From: Aphanocapsa sp. GSE-SYN-MK-11-07L
GTDB lineage: Bacteria; Cyanobacteriota; Cyanobacteriia; Thermosynechococcales; Thermosynechococcaceae
Length of the DNA stretch: 64,000 bases
Direction: 5' to 3'
NCBI GenBank assembly: GCA_019359715.1
Contig: JAHHGS010000139.1
Coordinates: 1-64,000, forward strand
Shown: positions 24,622 to 32,995 of the stretch, piece by piece
How positions within the stretch are numbered: position 1 is the first letter of the stretch
How the letters are laid out: the number at the start of each line of letters is the position of its first letter
Program-made: the position numbers and the translations under genes
The notes under the pieces: generated by a model
What the model saw: only the letters and a program-made list of their open reading frames with translations
What the model was told of the DNA's origin: nothing
The model's database searches: none

Positions 24622-25773
24622 ATGGTAATGATAGGTATATATACACCTTTTCCTGCTAATATTGGTGGGGGTGAAAGATACATTATGACTCTTGCATCAG
24701 CCCTGCAAGAAGATTATGAAGTTGAATTTTTAAGTAGCAATTCAGATGCCTATTGCATGTTAGGGCAAATTTTAGATATAGATTTATCAAAAATAACCTT
24801 TAGAGATTTTTCAGTTAAGTCAATATTTAATTATCAACATTATTTAAATAAAACTGAATATGATATTTTTATTTGTATGTGCAATAGTACCACTCCCCCT
24901 ATCTTAGGCAAAGGGGGAAAAAATATTTTGCACATACAATTTCCCTATAGAGTTGAATATCTTCAGAGTATTCAAAAATCTCTAATTTCTAAAATTAAAG
25001 CGCTTACAAAATCTACCTTTAAATCAATTATACAATATCAAAGCTTAGCTAATGAGTCTTATACTTTTTCCATTGTAAACTCTGAATTTACCAAGTTGCA
25101 TTTGGAGCAACAATTCTCTGGGGCTATTGAAGTAATTAACCCTCCTGTTAATTTAGAAAATTTAGAATATGTCCCCTTTAAATCTAAAAAAAATCAAATT
25201 CTTAGCGTTGGTAGATTTGTTGGGGATCAGGACAGTAAATGTCAACTAGAAATGATAAGATGGTTCAAAGAATTAATTGATACATATCCTCAGTTGGATT
25301 TAAGATATTACTGTCTTGGTGGTGTATCCTCTACAACACCTCATCGTGACTATTTCCAGCAAGTTAAAGACGAAGCCAGAGGTTACCCAATTTATGTTCT
25401 AAGTAACATTAAATTGAAGGAACTAAGAAAATTCTATTCTGATAGCAAAATTTTTTGGCATGCCAAAGGGTATCAAGTTGAAAGACTATATCCTGAATTC
25501 TGTGAACATTTTGGAATTTCCACAGTCGAAGCAATGTATTCTGGATGTGTTCCAGTTACTTACAAAGCAGGTGGGCAAGAAGAAATTATTCGTGACGGAC
25601 ATAATGGTTTTTTGTGGAAAACCAAGGAAATATTATTTCAAAGAACCATAGAAATAATTAGTGGTGCTGATAACTTAGAGACAATCTCAAATAATGCTCA
25701 TAAATCGGCTTTTAACTATTCTAAAAATATCTTTGAAGAGAAAGTGAGGAATTTGATAAAGAAGTTTTTATGA
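24622..25773 (+). CDS. family 4 glycosyltransferase
   Basis: A 383-residue GT-B protein. The N-terminal IGIYTPFPANIGGGERYIMT is the acceptor-side start with GGGE. The C-terminal domain holds ILSVGRFVG, and HFGISTVEAMYSGCVPVTYK is the E-x7-E-like donor motif. It transfers a sugar from a nucleotide donor in polysaccharide assembly; the sugar is unknown. It is very AT-rich. Twenty-one bases follow the GT2 gene, so one operon is likely. Confidence 0.85.
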   Translation: MVMIGIYTPFPANIGGGERYIMTLASALQEDYEVEFLSSNSDAYCMLGQILDIDLSKITFRDFSVKSIFNYQHYLNKTEYDIFICMCNSTTPPILGKGGKNILHIQFPYRVEYLQSIQKSLISKIKALTKSTFKSIIQYQSLANESYTFSIVNSEFTKLHLEQQFSGAIEVINPPVNLENLEYVPFKSKKNQILSVGRFVGDQDSKCQLEMIRWFKELIDTYPQLDLRYYCLGGVSSTTPHRDYFQQVKDEARGYPIYVLSNIKLKELRKFYSDSKIFWHAKGYQVERLYPEFCEHFGISTVEAMYSGCVPVTYKAGGQEEIIRDGHNGFLWKTKEILFQRTIEIISGADNLETISNNAHKSAFNYSKNIFEEKVRNLIKKFL

Positions 25774-25815
25774 TTTTTTACCTGAGATTGCATCATATAT
25801 TTTATAAGTTCTAGT

Positions 25816-26667
25816 ATGATTCACCAAGTCGCCTCTCAAAAAGTTTATCCAATTGATAATATCAATTCACCTTATTTTGACAATTTAGCACTAAAAACTA
25901 AAGTAACACTAGGTAGGTGCCCAATTTGCGGCAATGTTACTCTCTTTAAATGGGCTTTATCAAACTATCGAGAAACTGGAAAGTGTTACTTTTGTCGTGA
26001 TACAAATCGCAAAAGACAAGTAGGAAGTATTTTTCTTTATTCAGTTTACAAGAGTACCGGAGTGAAATTCAGCAGTGTTAAAACATTAGCTCAAAAGGTC
26101 TCTTTGTTAGATCAGTTTACAGATTTTACCATTTACAACACCGAAACCTATGGAAGTATTCATGAATATCTACGGGATTATCCAGGATATATTAGTAGTG
26201 AATATTTAGACAAGAGTTATCAAAGTGGAGAAACTATTAATGGCGTTTGTCATCAAGATTTAACTAATACTTCATTTGACGATGATTCAGTTAATGTTTT
26301 GATAAGTAGTGACTGCTTTGAGCATATCCCTGATCCTTATAGGGCATTTGAAGAAGTATACAGAATATTAAAGCCAGGAGGTAGACATGTATTCACAGTT
26401 CCTTTTTATCAAGATCAATATTTTGATGAAACTAGAGCATATATTGACGAAAATGGTCAACTTCAGCATTTATTGTCTCCAATTTATCATAGTGATCCTC
26501 TCAGAAAGGAAGGCATTCTCGTTTATGTAATCTTTTCTCTAGAGATGCTTTTAAAATTAAGGAAGATTGGCTATGAAGTCAGTATGTATAATCTTAGAAA
26601 TCCCTGGTTCGGTATACTAGGTAATAATGCTCTTGTTTTTGAAACGATAAAACCCATGGAAATCTAA
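25816..26667 (+). CDS. SAM-dependent methyltransferase with N-terminal zinc-ribbon-like part
   Basis: A 283-residue protein. CPICGNVTLFKW and CYFCRD (residues about 36-60) form a four-Cys zinc-binding-like segment. The Methyltransf_11 part shows DDDSVNVLISSDCFEHIPDP and ILKPGGRHVFTVPF. The usual glycine-rich motif I is hard to see, so cofactor binding may be atypical. It lies in the sugar gene run and probably methylates a sugar or carrier. AT-rich. Confidence 0.7.
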   Translation: MIHQVASQKVYPIDNINSPYFDNLALKTKVTLGRCPICGNVTLFKWALSNYRETGKCYFCRDTNRKRQVGSIFLYSVYKSTGVKFSSVKTLAQKVSLLDQFTDFTIYNTETYGSIHEYLRDYPGYISSEYLDKSYQSGETINGVCHQDLTNTSFDDDSVNVLISSDCFEHIPDPYRAFEEVYRILKPGGRHVFTVPFYQDQYFDETRAYIDENGQLQHLLSPIYHSDPLRKEGILVYVIFSLEMLLKLRKIGYEVSMYNLRNPWFGILGNNALVFETIKPMEI

Positions 26668-26741
26668 TGAACTTTATATTGCTTTACATATTTTTATCAA
26701 TGGAGGGCCTCTGGACGAAAGTCAAGCATTAAATACTCATT

Positions 26742-27611
26742 TTGATTTATTTCCTGTCCATAAATTATCACTCTACTGAACTTATTCGAGCCTTACTAAA
26801 CTCGATTTTAGAGACTCGTGTATTATTATTTAAGCTAGTTATTGTTAACAATTCTCCGCAAGAGAACATTTTATCTTCTTTATCTAATTATTCTGTTAAT
26901 TTACATGTTATTACTCCTGGTATTAACATCGGTTTTGGAAGGGGATGTAATTTAGGAATTGAGTATATTTACAATATTGATTCTAATGCCCGGATTTGGT
27001 TAATCAATCCTGATGCTACAATTGACAGAAGTGCAATTAGCTACATTTCAAAATGTTTTGAGCATGACAATTCGATCGCTATACTTGGAACTAAAATACG
27101 GGATACTCAAGGCCTTATTTGGTTTGGCAAAGGTCATTTTAATCGTTTTGTTGGCACACTAGACCATCGATATAAAGAGCGTGAAAAATCTAGCACAGCT
27201 ACAGCAATAGAAAACTGTTGTTGGGTTTCCGGTTGTAGTATGATTATCAATTTAGCAGTTTTTGAGCATTGTCCAACGTTTGATACGCACTATTTTCTTT
27301 ATTGCGAAGATACTGATTTTTGTATCCGATATCATCAAAAAGGCTATCATATTGCTGTGACTCAGGCGGCTCTTGTGGATCATGATGTTTCAGCTATTAC
27401 TAATCGAAACAAAATTTCTAAGTTTAAACACTACACTTTTAGCAAGCTTTATTTTCTTTATCAACATGCTTTCTTTGTTACCTTTGTATTTCATGTATTC
27501 TTGACGTTTCTCAAGCTATTTATTAATTTCTTTGTGGATCGTGATATAGCCCATGGTCAATGGCAAGGCTTAAAGCTGTTTATTCTATATATAGTCTCTG
27601 AAGCTTGGTAA
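26742..27611 (+). CDS. family 2 glycosyltransferase, TTG start
   Basis: A 289-residue GT2 with the same block order as the gene at 23686: LVIVNNSPQENILSSL, then RIWLINPDATID, and FLYCEDTDFCIRYHQKG near residue 190. The hydrophobic end (HAFFVTFVFHVFLTFLKLFI) may lie at the membrane. No ATG fits the N-terminus; the frame closes at a TAA twelve bases upstream, so TTG at 26742 is the likely start. It is AT-rich and is followed by a GT4 gene of higher GC content, which marks the right edge of the acquired segment. Confidence 0.8.
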   Translation: MIYFLSINYHSTELIRALLNSILETRVLLFKLVIVNNSPQENILSSLSNYSVNLHVITPGINIGFGRGCNLGIEYIYNIDSNARIWLINPDATIDRSAISYISKCFEHDNSIAILGTKIRDTQGLIWFGKGHFNRFVGTLDHRYKEREKSSTATAIENCCWVSGCSMIINLAVFEHCPTFDTHYFLYCEDTDFCIRYHQKGYHIAVTQAALVDHDVSAITNRNKISKFKHYTFSKLYFLYQHAFFVTFVFHVFLTFLKLFINFFVDRDIAHGQWQGLKLFILYIVSEAW

Positions 27612-27659
27612 AATGATTTGGGTTGATATCACTTTTTATATTTTATTATTCATCAATTG

Positions 27660-28841
27660 ATGAAGTTACTTTTTACCCTAACAGCCTACCCACCTTACAT
27701 TGGTGGTGCCCAACTGCTCCAACATCAGTTGGCACAACAGCTTCAAAAACAGCATCAAATTCAAGTTGTTAGCCACTGGAATCAAAATCGAACTGATTGG
27801 CTGCTGGGCACAACCTTAAATGCTCCTGATTTTGCTGAAGACTACATAGTAGATGGCATCCCCGTCCATCGATTGGGATTATCTTGGCAGGAAAAGCTGC
27901 GGCTGCTCCCTTACTTGCCCCTTTACTATCCCTTGATGCAAGTTGCCTTACCCCCGATCGCCAATTGCCTAGAAAAGCAACTTATTCCCTTCGCTCATCA
28001 GGCTGATCTAGTACATAACGTGCGGATTGGGCGAGAAGGGTTAAGCTACGCCTCGTTGCAAGTGGCTCGGCGTTACGGGATTCCGTTTGTGTTTACGCCA
28101 GTCCATCATCCCCGCTGGGTAGGCTGGCGTTACCAAGCCTATATCAAGCTTTATCAAATGGCGGATGCTGTGATTGCTTTGACTGAAGCAGAGCGAAATA
28201 TCCTAGTGGATTTGGGCGTACAACCCAATCGAATTACTGTGACTGGCATGGGGCCAGTCCTGGCTGAGCAAGCAGACCCAGTTGCTTTTTGGCAAAAGTA
28301 TCAGATTGAATCCCCAATTGTGCTGTTTTTAGGGCAGCACTATCTTTACAAAGGCTATCGACAACTACTTCAGGCAGCTAAATTGGTCTGGCAAAAAGTA
28401 CCAGCAGCGCAGTTTGTATTCATTGGGCCAGCCGTCAAGCAATCAGAGCAAGATTTCGCCGCCATGCCCGACCCGCGCATTCACCGCTTAGGCAAAGTAG
28501 ATTTGCAAACCAAAACAAACGCGATCGCTGCTGCTAATCTCCTCTGTGTTCCCTCTACACAAGAGAGCTTTGGGGGAGTTTACGTCGAAGCATGGAACTT
28601 TAGTAAACCTGTGATTGGCTGCAATATTCCGGCAGTGGCAGAATTAATTAGTGATGGCGTTGATGGGTATCTGGTGGAGCAAAACCCTGGGCAGATTGCC
28701 GATCGCATTTGTCACTTACTGCTCAACCCAACTCAAGCTGAAGCGATGGGTCAGGCTGGGCAACACAAGGTTGAAGCACGCTATACCTGCGAAAAATTAG
28801 CCAGAATTACAGAGCAAGCCTATCAGCGAGTTCTTGCATGA
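27660..28841 (+). CDS. family 4 glycosyltransferase
   Basis: A 393-residue GT-B protein from the ATG at 27660. LLFTLTAYPPYIGGAQLLQH is the N-terminal nucleotide-fold start. PIVLFLGQHYLYKGYRQLLQ and STQESFGGVYVEAWNFSKPV (with the E-x7-E type donor motif) define the C-terminal domain. It completes the glycan gene run. Unlike the preceding five genes it has host-like composition and HIP1-type sites (GCGATCGC near 28520), so it probably belonged to the host cluster before the AT-rich genes arrived. Confidence 0.85.
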   Translation: MKLLFTLTAYPPYIGGAQLLQHQLAQQLQKQHQIQVVSHWNQNRTDWLLGTTLNAPDFAEDYIVDGIPVHRLGLSWQEKLRLLPYLPLYYPLMQVALPPIANCLEKQLIPFAHQADLVHNVRIGREGLSYASLQVARRYGIPFVFTPVHHPRWVGWRYQAYIKLYQMADAVIALTEAERNILVDLGVQPNRITVTGMGPVLAEQADPVAFWQKYQIESPIVLFLGQHYLYKGYRQLLQAAKLVWQKVPAAQFVFIGPAVKQSEQDFAAMPDPRIHRLGKVDLQTKTNAIAAANLLCVPSTQESFGGVYVEAWNFSKPVIGCNIPAVAELISDGVDGYLVEQNPGQIADRICHLLLNPTQAEAMGQAGQHKVEARYTCEKLARITEQAYQRVLA

Positions 28842-28860
28842 TGCGGATGCTTAAGGGTTT

Positions 28861-28905
28861 GAGTTGAAAATGATCAGCGATCGCCAGCTCTTAGATGCCA
28901 AAACC
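28861..28905 (+). repeat. interspersed repeat, copy 1
   Basis: GAGTT, then AGCGATCGCCAGCTCTTAGA and TGCCAAAA. The same core follows the toxin-antitoxin genes at 29354, 30164 and the Uma2 gene at 31080. Confidence 0.6.
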
Positions 28906-28967
28906 ATAACAGAGCCAGACCAAAAACCTTTGCCCCAGCCATAGCCCAAACTTAGAGGAACCGCACC

Positions 28968-29192
28968 ATGAAAATCACTACCCATCTGGATCAAGAACAC
29001 GCTCAGAAATTAACCCAGATTCAGCAGCAGACAAATCAAGACATAGCTGGAGCGATCCAGACAGCAATTGATGCTTACTACCAGCAATTACAACCCTTAC
29101 ACAAGAATGCGATCGACATTTTCGAGGATGTTGGCTTTATTGCTTGTGGCAAAGCAGAAACGCGCGATCGCCCTAATGGAGAGCTACGCTGA
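28968..29192 (+). pseudogene. antitoxin gene fused out of frame to a toxin remnant
   Basis: The N-terminal part, MKITTHLDQEHAQKLTQIQQ with QTNQDIAGAIQTAIDAYYQQ, is a short antitoxin-type helix protein like the intact copy at 29459. At FEDVGFIACG the intact antitoxin goes on for about 35 more residues. Here the sequence jumps into the toxin gene at a GCGATCGC octamer (29164-29171) and reads it in the wrong frame until 29192. The antitoxin therefore lacks its toxin-binding tail. Confidence 0.65.
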
Positions 29193-29346
29193 CCTACCGA
29201 TGGATTTTGCCGATGCTTCCCTGGTGGTGCTGGCAGAATATTTAGAACATGGACGAATCCTGACTGTCGATCGCCGAGATTTCCTTACCTATCGTTGGAA
29301 TAACACACAACCCTTTGAAAATTTAATCCGAATGTCAGAGGCGTGA
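29164..29346 (+). pseudogene. VapC-like PIN toxin, last 60 codons only
   Basis: From the octamer GCGATCGC on, the sequence matches the C-terminal 60 codons of the intact toxin at 29734-30159. It contains LPMDFADASLVVLAE (the late PIN acidic residues) and GRILTVDRRDFLTYRW. It has no start of its own. The junction shows a deletion that removed the antitoxin tail and the toxin N-terminus together. Confidence 0.7.
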
Positions 29347-29353
29347 ACAGAAT

Positions 29354-29430
29354 TGAGTTCAGTGGAACTAAGCGATCGCCAGTCTTTAAGATGCCGAAAT
29401 TATCTCATCGTCTGCTGGTTGTTAAGATTA
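29354..29430 (+). repeat. interspersed repeat, copy 2
   Basis: GAGTTCAGTGGAACTAAGCG, then ATCGCCAGTCTTTAAGATGC, then TTATCTCATCGTCTGCTGGT. It shares the longer tail with copy 4 at 31080. Confidence 0.6.
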
Positions 29431-29458
29431 AAGCAAAGTCAAATCGAGGAAAGGCGCA

Positions 29459-29737
29459 ATGGAGCTTACAGCCCAACTAGATGATGAACACTTCCAAAAA
29501 CTGAGCCAGATTCAGCAGCAAACAAATCGCAATCTTAATGACATTTTTATCGATCTCATTAACGAAGCGATCGAGCAACGATACCAACAGTTAGAGCTAC
29601 CCAAGAAAAATATCTTTCAAGCCTTTGAAGAAACAGGATTGATTGGATGCATAAGCACCGACCCAGATCTCTCGACAAACTATAAATCCGTTATTAATGA
29701 ATACTTGGAGGATAAGTATCAGCAAGGACGTTTATGA
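29459..29737 (+). CDS. antitoxin of a VapBC-like pair
   Basis: A 92-residue protein, MELTAQLDDEHFQKLSQIQQ and so on, with a ribbon-helix-helix-like N-terminus and an acidic, helical C-terminal tail (NEYLEDKYQQGRL). It overlaps the toxin start by four bases (ATGA at 29734-29737), the classic coupling of toxin-antitoxin operons. It would neutralise the PIN toxin and repress the operon. Confidence 0.7.
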   Translation: MELTAQLDDEHFQKLSQIQQQTNRNLNDIFIDLINEAIEQRYQQLELPKKNIFQAFEETGLIGCISTDPDLSTNYKSVINEYLEDKYQQGRL

Positions 29738-30159
29738 TCATTGTTGATACGGGAGCATTTCTAGCGCTTTTCAACCGTATTGACCCATTTCATAGAGAGG
29801 CAGAAATAGCATTTCGTTCGGTGCAGGAAAGCTTGATTACAACTTACCCCGTCATTACCGAAACCTGCTATCTGTTGGCGAAATTTAGTGGCATCCAAGC
29901 TGAAATTACCTTTTTGCGTCAGGTTGCAAGCGAAATAGTTGAGGTTTTTGACCTCCAGCGTCGCCATATTGAACGGGCGATCGCTCTCATGGAACGGTAT
30001 GCTGACCTGCCAATGGATTTTGCCGATGCTTCCCTGGTGGTGCTGGCAGAACACTTGAATCATGGGCGAATTCTAACTGTCGATCGCCGAGATTTCCTTA
30101 CCTATCGTTGGAATAACACCCAACCCTTTGAGAATTTAATGCGAATGTCAGAGGAGTGA
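29734..30159 (+). CDS. VapC-like PIN-domain toxin
   Basis: A 141-residue protein. MIIVDTGAFLALFNRIDPFH has the first PIN Asp. VITETCYLLAKF carries the Glu, and DFADASLVVLAEHLNHGRIL and TVDRRDF hold the late Asp residues. All the catalytic acids are present, so ribonuclease activity is expected. The upstream gene is the antitoxin. A deleted copy of the same pair lies just upstream (28968-29346). Confidence 0.8.
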   Translation: MIIVDTGAFLALFNRIDPFHREAEIAFRSVQESLITTYPVITETCYLLAKFSGIQAEITFLRQVASEIVEVFDLQRRHIERAIALMERYADLPMDFADASLVVLAEHLNHGRILTVDRRDFLTYRWNNTQPFENLMRMSEE

Positions 30160-30163
30160 ACGG

Positions 30164-30216
30164 TTTGAGTTCAGCGGAACCAAGCGATCGTCAGTCTTTA
30201 GATGCCAAAATCATCG
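30164..30216 (+). repeat. interspersed repeat, copy 3
   Basis: GAGTTCAGCGGAACCAAGCG, then ATCGTCAGTCTTTAGATGCC and AAAATCATCG. The HIP1 core is mutated to GCGATCGT here. Confidence 0.55.
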
Positions 30217-30262
30217 CAAAGCAAGAAGCAATTTGATTAAAACCGATGCAACTTGAGCAGAG

Positions 30263-30976
30263 TTAGGGTAAATCATTAGGATTAATGCCCTGCGATCGCA
30301 AGTAGTCAGCCAAGCGGTCAGCCCGCTGTTTTTCTTGCTCTGCTCGCTGTTGTTCTTGTTGGGCCCGCTGTTCTGCCTCCGCTGCCCGTTGCTCTGCTTG
30401 GTCAGCCTGGTTTGATAACTCCACCGTTGTCAAAAATCGCCTGCCATCAGGAAAATACACTGCTAACTCCGGCTCTTGGGGCTGAAAGCGAATGCCCAGG
30501 CGGGGGCTAATCCACCCCTGTAAGTCGGCAATCTTAGTCAGTTCGCTTTCCTGGCACAGCCATCCCTGCAAACGGTTGCGATCGGGATCGTAGAGGTAAT
30601 ATTCTTCTACACCGTAGCGCTGATAAAACTCTAGCTTCCGGGTCATTTCTGCCGCAGTATTGCTAGGGGAAATAATCTCGAACACGACTTGGGGAGGAAT
30701 ATTCTCCTCCTGCCATTGCCGATAAGACCCCCGCCGCCCCTTTGGTCGTCCAAACACAACCATCGCATCTGGGGCTACGCCTGGTACTAAGGTCGATAGC
30801 TCAGGATACCAAAGCAAATCACCCGCCACAAAAACCAGTGGCTGATCAGCAAACAAAATCTCCAAGTTCTCCTTGAGCAAAACAATCCAGCGAAATTGCT
30901 CAGTGTTATCTGACATTGGTTTGCCATCGCTGTCTGGAAAAAGTTGGTCGAGATCCGTTAGCGGTATTGTTACCAT
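30263..30976 (-). CDS. Uma2-family putative endonuclease, copy 1
   Basis: A 237-residue protein from the ATG at 30976, chosen because the twin at 32003-32695 starts at the same MVTIPLTDLDQLFPDSDGKP. VAPDAMVVFGRPKGRRGSYR (Asp) and PPQVVFEIISPSN (Glu) form the Uma2 core. The C-terminal tail is a Glu/Gln/Arg coiled coil (AEQRAAEAEQRAQQEQQRAE). It is nearly identical to the gene at 32003, with a third, divergent Uma2 gene between them. In vivo role is unknown. Confidence 0.8.
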   Translation of the reverse strand: MVTIPLTDLDQLFPDSDGKPMSDNTEQFRWIVLLKENLEILFADQPLVFVAGDLLWYPELSTLVPGVAPDAMVVFGRPKGRRGSYRQWQEENIPPQVVFEIISPSNTAAEMTRKLEFYQRYGVEEYYLYDPDRNRLQGWLCQESELTKIADLQGWISPRLGIRFQPQEPELAVYFPDGRRFLTTVELSNQADQAEQRAAEAEQRAQQEQQRAEQEKQRADRLADYLRSQGINPNDLP

Positions 30977-31079
30977 TGCCTGACTCTCCCAATAAGGTCG
31001 GCGATAAAGATGCAGTGAGCGTCTTGGTTTATCTATCCACACTAACCCAGACGCCAGTAATCCACAAAATCATTGCTTT

Positions 31080-31149
31080 GAGTTGAAATCGCGATCGCCA
31101 GCTCTCATGATGCCAAAATTATCTCATCGTCTGCTGGTTGCTAAGCTTA
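31080..31149 (+). repeat. interspersed repeat, copy 4
   Basis: GAGTTGAAATCGCGATCGCC, then AGCTCTCATGATGCCAAAAT, then TATCTCATCGTCTGCTGGTT. It lies directly before the plus-strand Uma2 gene. Confidence 0.6.
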
Positions 31150-31173
31150 AAACTAGTTAGCCTCTTAAATGCC

Positions 31174-31941
31174 ATGTACCAAACAGATCCGCCTCGGCCG
31201 GCCAGAGACTATCTGCCAACCATGTACGATCTGCCCAGCGAAGATCCGCAGGAGCCAGGCTTGCCAGACGAATTCCATGATTTTCAGCCTCAGCTTTTGC
31301 GGGAAACCTTTTGCCCCCCGGAGTACGGCAGAGATGAAGTTTTTGTTGCCGCAGACATGAATCTCTACTTTGATGTCCACCATCCACAGTGGTACAAACG
31401 CCCAGACTGGTTTGCTGTTGTGGGTGTATCGCGTTTATACGAACAGCGAGATTTGCGTCTCAGCTATGTGATTTGGCAAGAAGGCGTTAGCCCATTTATT
31501 GTGGTTGAATTGCTTTCTCCGAGCACCGAGAAAGAAGATTTGGGACAAACTCTGCGGGAGGTCAATCAACTTCCGACCAAGTGGGAAGTTTATCAAAATA
31601 TTCTGCGCGTTCCCTACTACGTTTTGTTTGACCACAATCGCGATCGCCTGCGAGCGTTTGCCCTCAGAGGTGCCCAGTACCAAGAAGTAGATTTAGAAGC
31701 AGACCGACTCTGGCTACCAGAATTAAAATTGGGCTTAGGGTTATGGCAAGGAAGCTTTCAAGACATCGAAAGACTGTGGCTGCGTTGGTATGACCCTATT
31801 GGTCAGTGGTTGCCAACATCTCTAGAATCGGCTGAGCAGCAAAGAGAGCGAGCAGAGCAAGAAAAACAACGGGCTGACCGCGAACACCAACGCGCTGATC
31901 GCCTAGCCGAACGGCTGCGACAATCAGGGATTGAAGAATAA
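31174..31941 (+). CDS. Uma2-family putative endonuclease, second type
   Basis: A 255-residue protein from the ATG at 31174; earlier in-frame TTG codons are open from 31138. KRPDWFAVVGVSRLYEQRDL (Asp) and PFIVVELLSPSTEKEDLG (Glu) are the Uma2 motifs. The C-terminal tail QQRERAEQEKQRADREHQRA is a coiled coil with a seven-residue-like rhythm. It differs from the two flanking minus-strand Uma2 genes and resembles the gene at 18426 more in its layout. Confidence 0.8.
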   Translation: MYQTDPPRPARDYLPTMYDLPSEDPQEPGLPDEFHDFQPQLLRETFCPPEYGRDEVFVAADMNLYFDVHHPQWYKRPDWFAVVGVSRLYEQRDLRLSYVIWQEGVSPFIVVELLSPSTEKEDLGQTLREVNQLPTKWEVYQNILRVPYYVLFDHNRDRLRAFALRGAQYQEVDLEADRLWLPELKLGLGLWQGSFQDIERLWLRWYDPIGQWLPTSLESAEQQRERAEQEKQRADREHQRADRLAERLRQSGIEE

Positions 31942-32002
31942 AGCAGTTCTGAGCGCGATCGTCCAATTGAGATGTAAATATCATCGCTACTCGCTGCAAC
32001 CG

Positions 32003-32695
32003 CTAAGGCAAATCTTCAGGATTAATGCCCTGCGATCGCAGGTAAGCAGTCAACTGGTCTAGGCGTTGCTCTGCCTCTTCTGCCCGTTGCTTCTCCCGCT
32101 CAACCTGCTGCTCAGCCTGATCTGCTCGCTGAGATAATTTCACGCTGGAGAGAAACTGCTTACCCTCTGGGTAGTAGATTTCTAACTCTGGTTCTCCTGG
32201 CTGAAAGCAAATTCCCAAGCGAGGGCTAATCCACCCATGCAGGTCTGTAATCTCAGACAGTTCACTCCCCTGTCGTAGCCACCCCTGCAAACGATTGCGA
32301 TCAGGATCGTAGAGGTAATATTCTTCAACGCCATAGCATTGATAAAACTCCAGCTTCCGGGTCATCTCCGCCGAGGTGTTGCTGGGGGAGGTAATCTCAA
32401 ACACCACCTGGGGGGGAATATTCTCTTCTTGCCATTGTCGATAAGACCCCCGCCGCCCCTTTGGTCGTCCAAACACCACCATCACATCCGGGGCCACGCT
32501 CGGCACTAAGGTCGATAGCTCAGGGTACCAGAGCAAATCACCCGCCACAAAAACCAGTGGATCATTGGCAAACAAAATCTCCAAGTTCTCCTTGAGCAAA
32601 ACAATCCAGCGAAATTGCTCAGTGTTATCTGACATTGGCTTGCCATCACTGTCCGGAAAAAGTTGGTCGAGATCTGTGAGCGGTATTGTTACCAT
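32003..32695 (-). CDS. Uma2-family putative endonuclease, copy 2
   Basis: A 230-residue near-twin of the gene at 30263. It starts MVTIPLTDLDQLFPDSDGKP and keeps VAPDVMVVFGRPKGRRGSYR and PPQVVFEITSPSN. Differences cluster in the C-terminal coiled coil (RADQAEQQVEREKQRAEEAE). The two form direct repeats of about 0.7 kb around the plus-strand Uma2 gene. Confidence 0.8.
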   Translation of the reverse strand: MVTIPLTDLDQLFPDSDGKPMSDNTEQFRWIVLLKENLEILFANDPLVFVAGDLLWYPELSTLVPSVAPDVMVVFGRPKGRRGSYRQWQEENIPPQVVFEITSPSNTSAEMTRKLEFYQCYGVEEYYLYDPDRNRLQGWLRQGSELSEITDLHGWISPRLGICFQPGEPELEIYYPEGKQFLSSVKLSQRADQAEQQVEREKQRAEEAEQRLDQLTAYLRSQGINPEDLP

Positions 32696-32790
32696 TGCCT
32701 TGCTTCCTGCTTAAGTGGCTCAGGTCTGACGAGTTCTAGACTCCATTTCTAGAGTAAACCAAATATTTGCCCACGCATGACCACGAGATT

Positions 32791-32904
32791 GCTCGGATAC
32801 CAGAACCAGCAATAGTGCAAGCCTACGGTGGCAAAATTGAATCAATTAAGATTCAGGGGCCTAGTTCTACTACCGGGATGATTCAGCGCCTCCTGCGAGC
32901 TTAA
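32791..32904 (+). pseudogene. nucleotidyltransferase (HldE/RfaE2-like) C-terminal remnant
   Basis: The frame to the TAA at 32902-32904 reads PEPAIVQAYGGKIESIKIQG with PSSTTGMIQRLL. This resembles the end of HldE-type cytidylyl/adenylyltransferases (GG...STT.I...). No start or upstream domain is present. It lies just before the metK promoter. Confidence 0.4.
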
Positions 32905-32918
32905 ACTGGCGCAAGTGG

Positions 32919-32946
32919 TTGGATCAGCGTCAGGCAATGTTATAAT
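32919..32946 (+). promoter_or_regulatory. putative metK promoter
   Basis: TTGGAT and TATAAT are separated by 16 bases, with TGT directly before the TATAAT. The transcript would begin about 40 bases before the metK TTG start. Confidence 0.5.
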
Positions 32947-32995
32947 CTCTTAACCTAAAACAGTCTTCCTACTAGCTACAGAAGAGAGGTCGCCT

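Noticed and set aside
32905-32995. SAM riboswitch before metK
   Set aside because: The leader after the putative -10 is only about 40-50 bases and shows no SAM-type fold.
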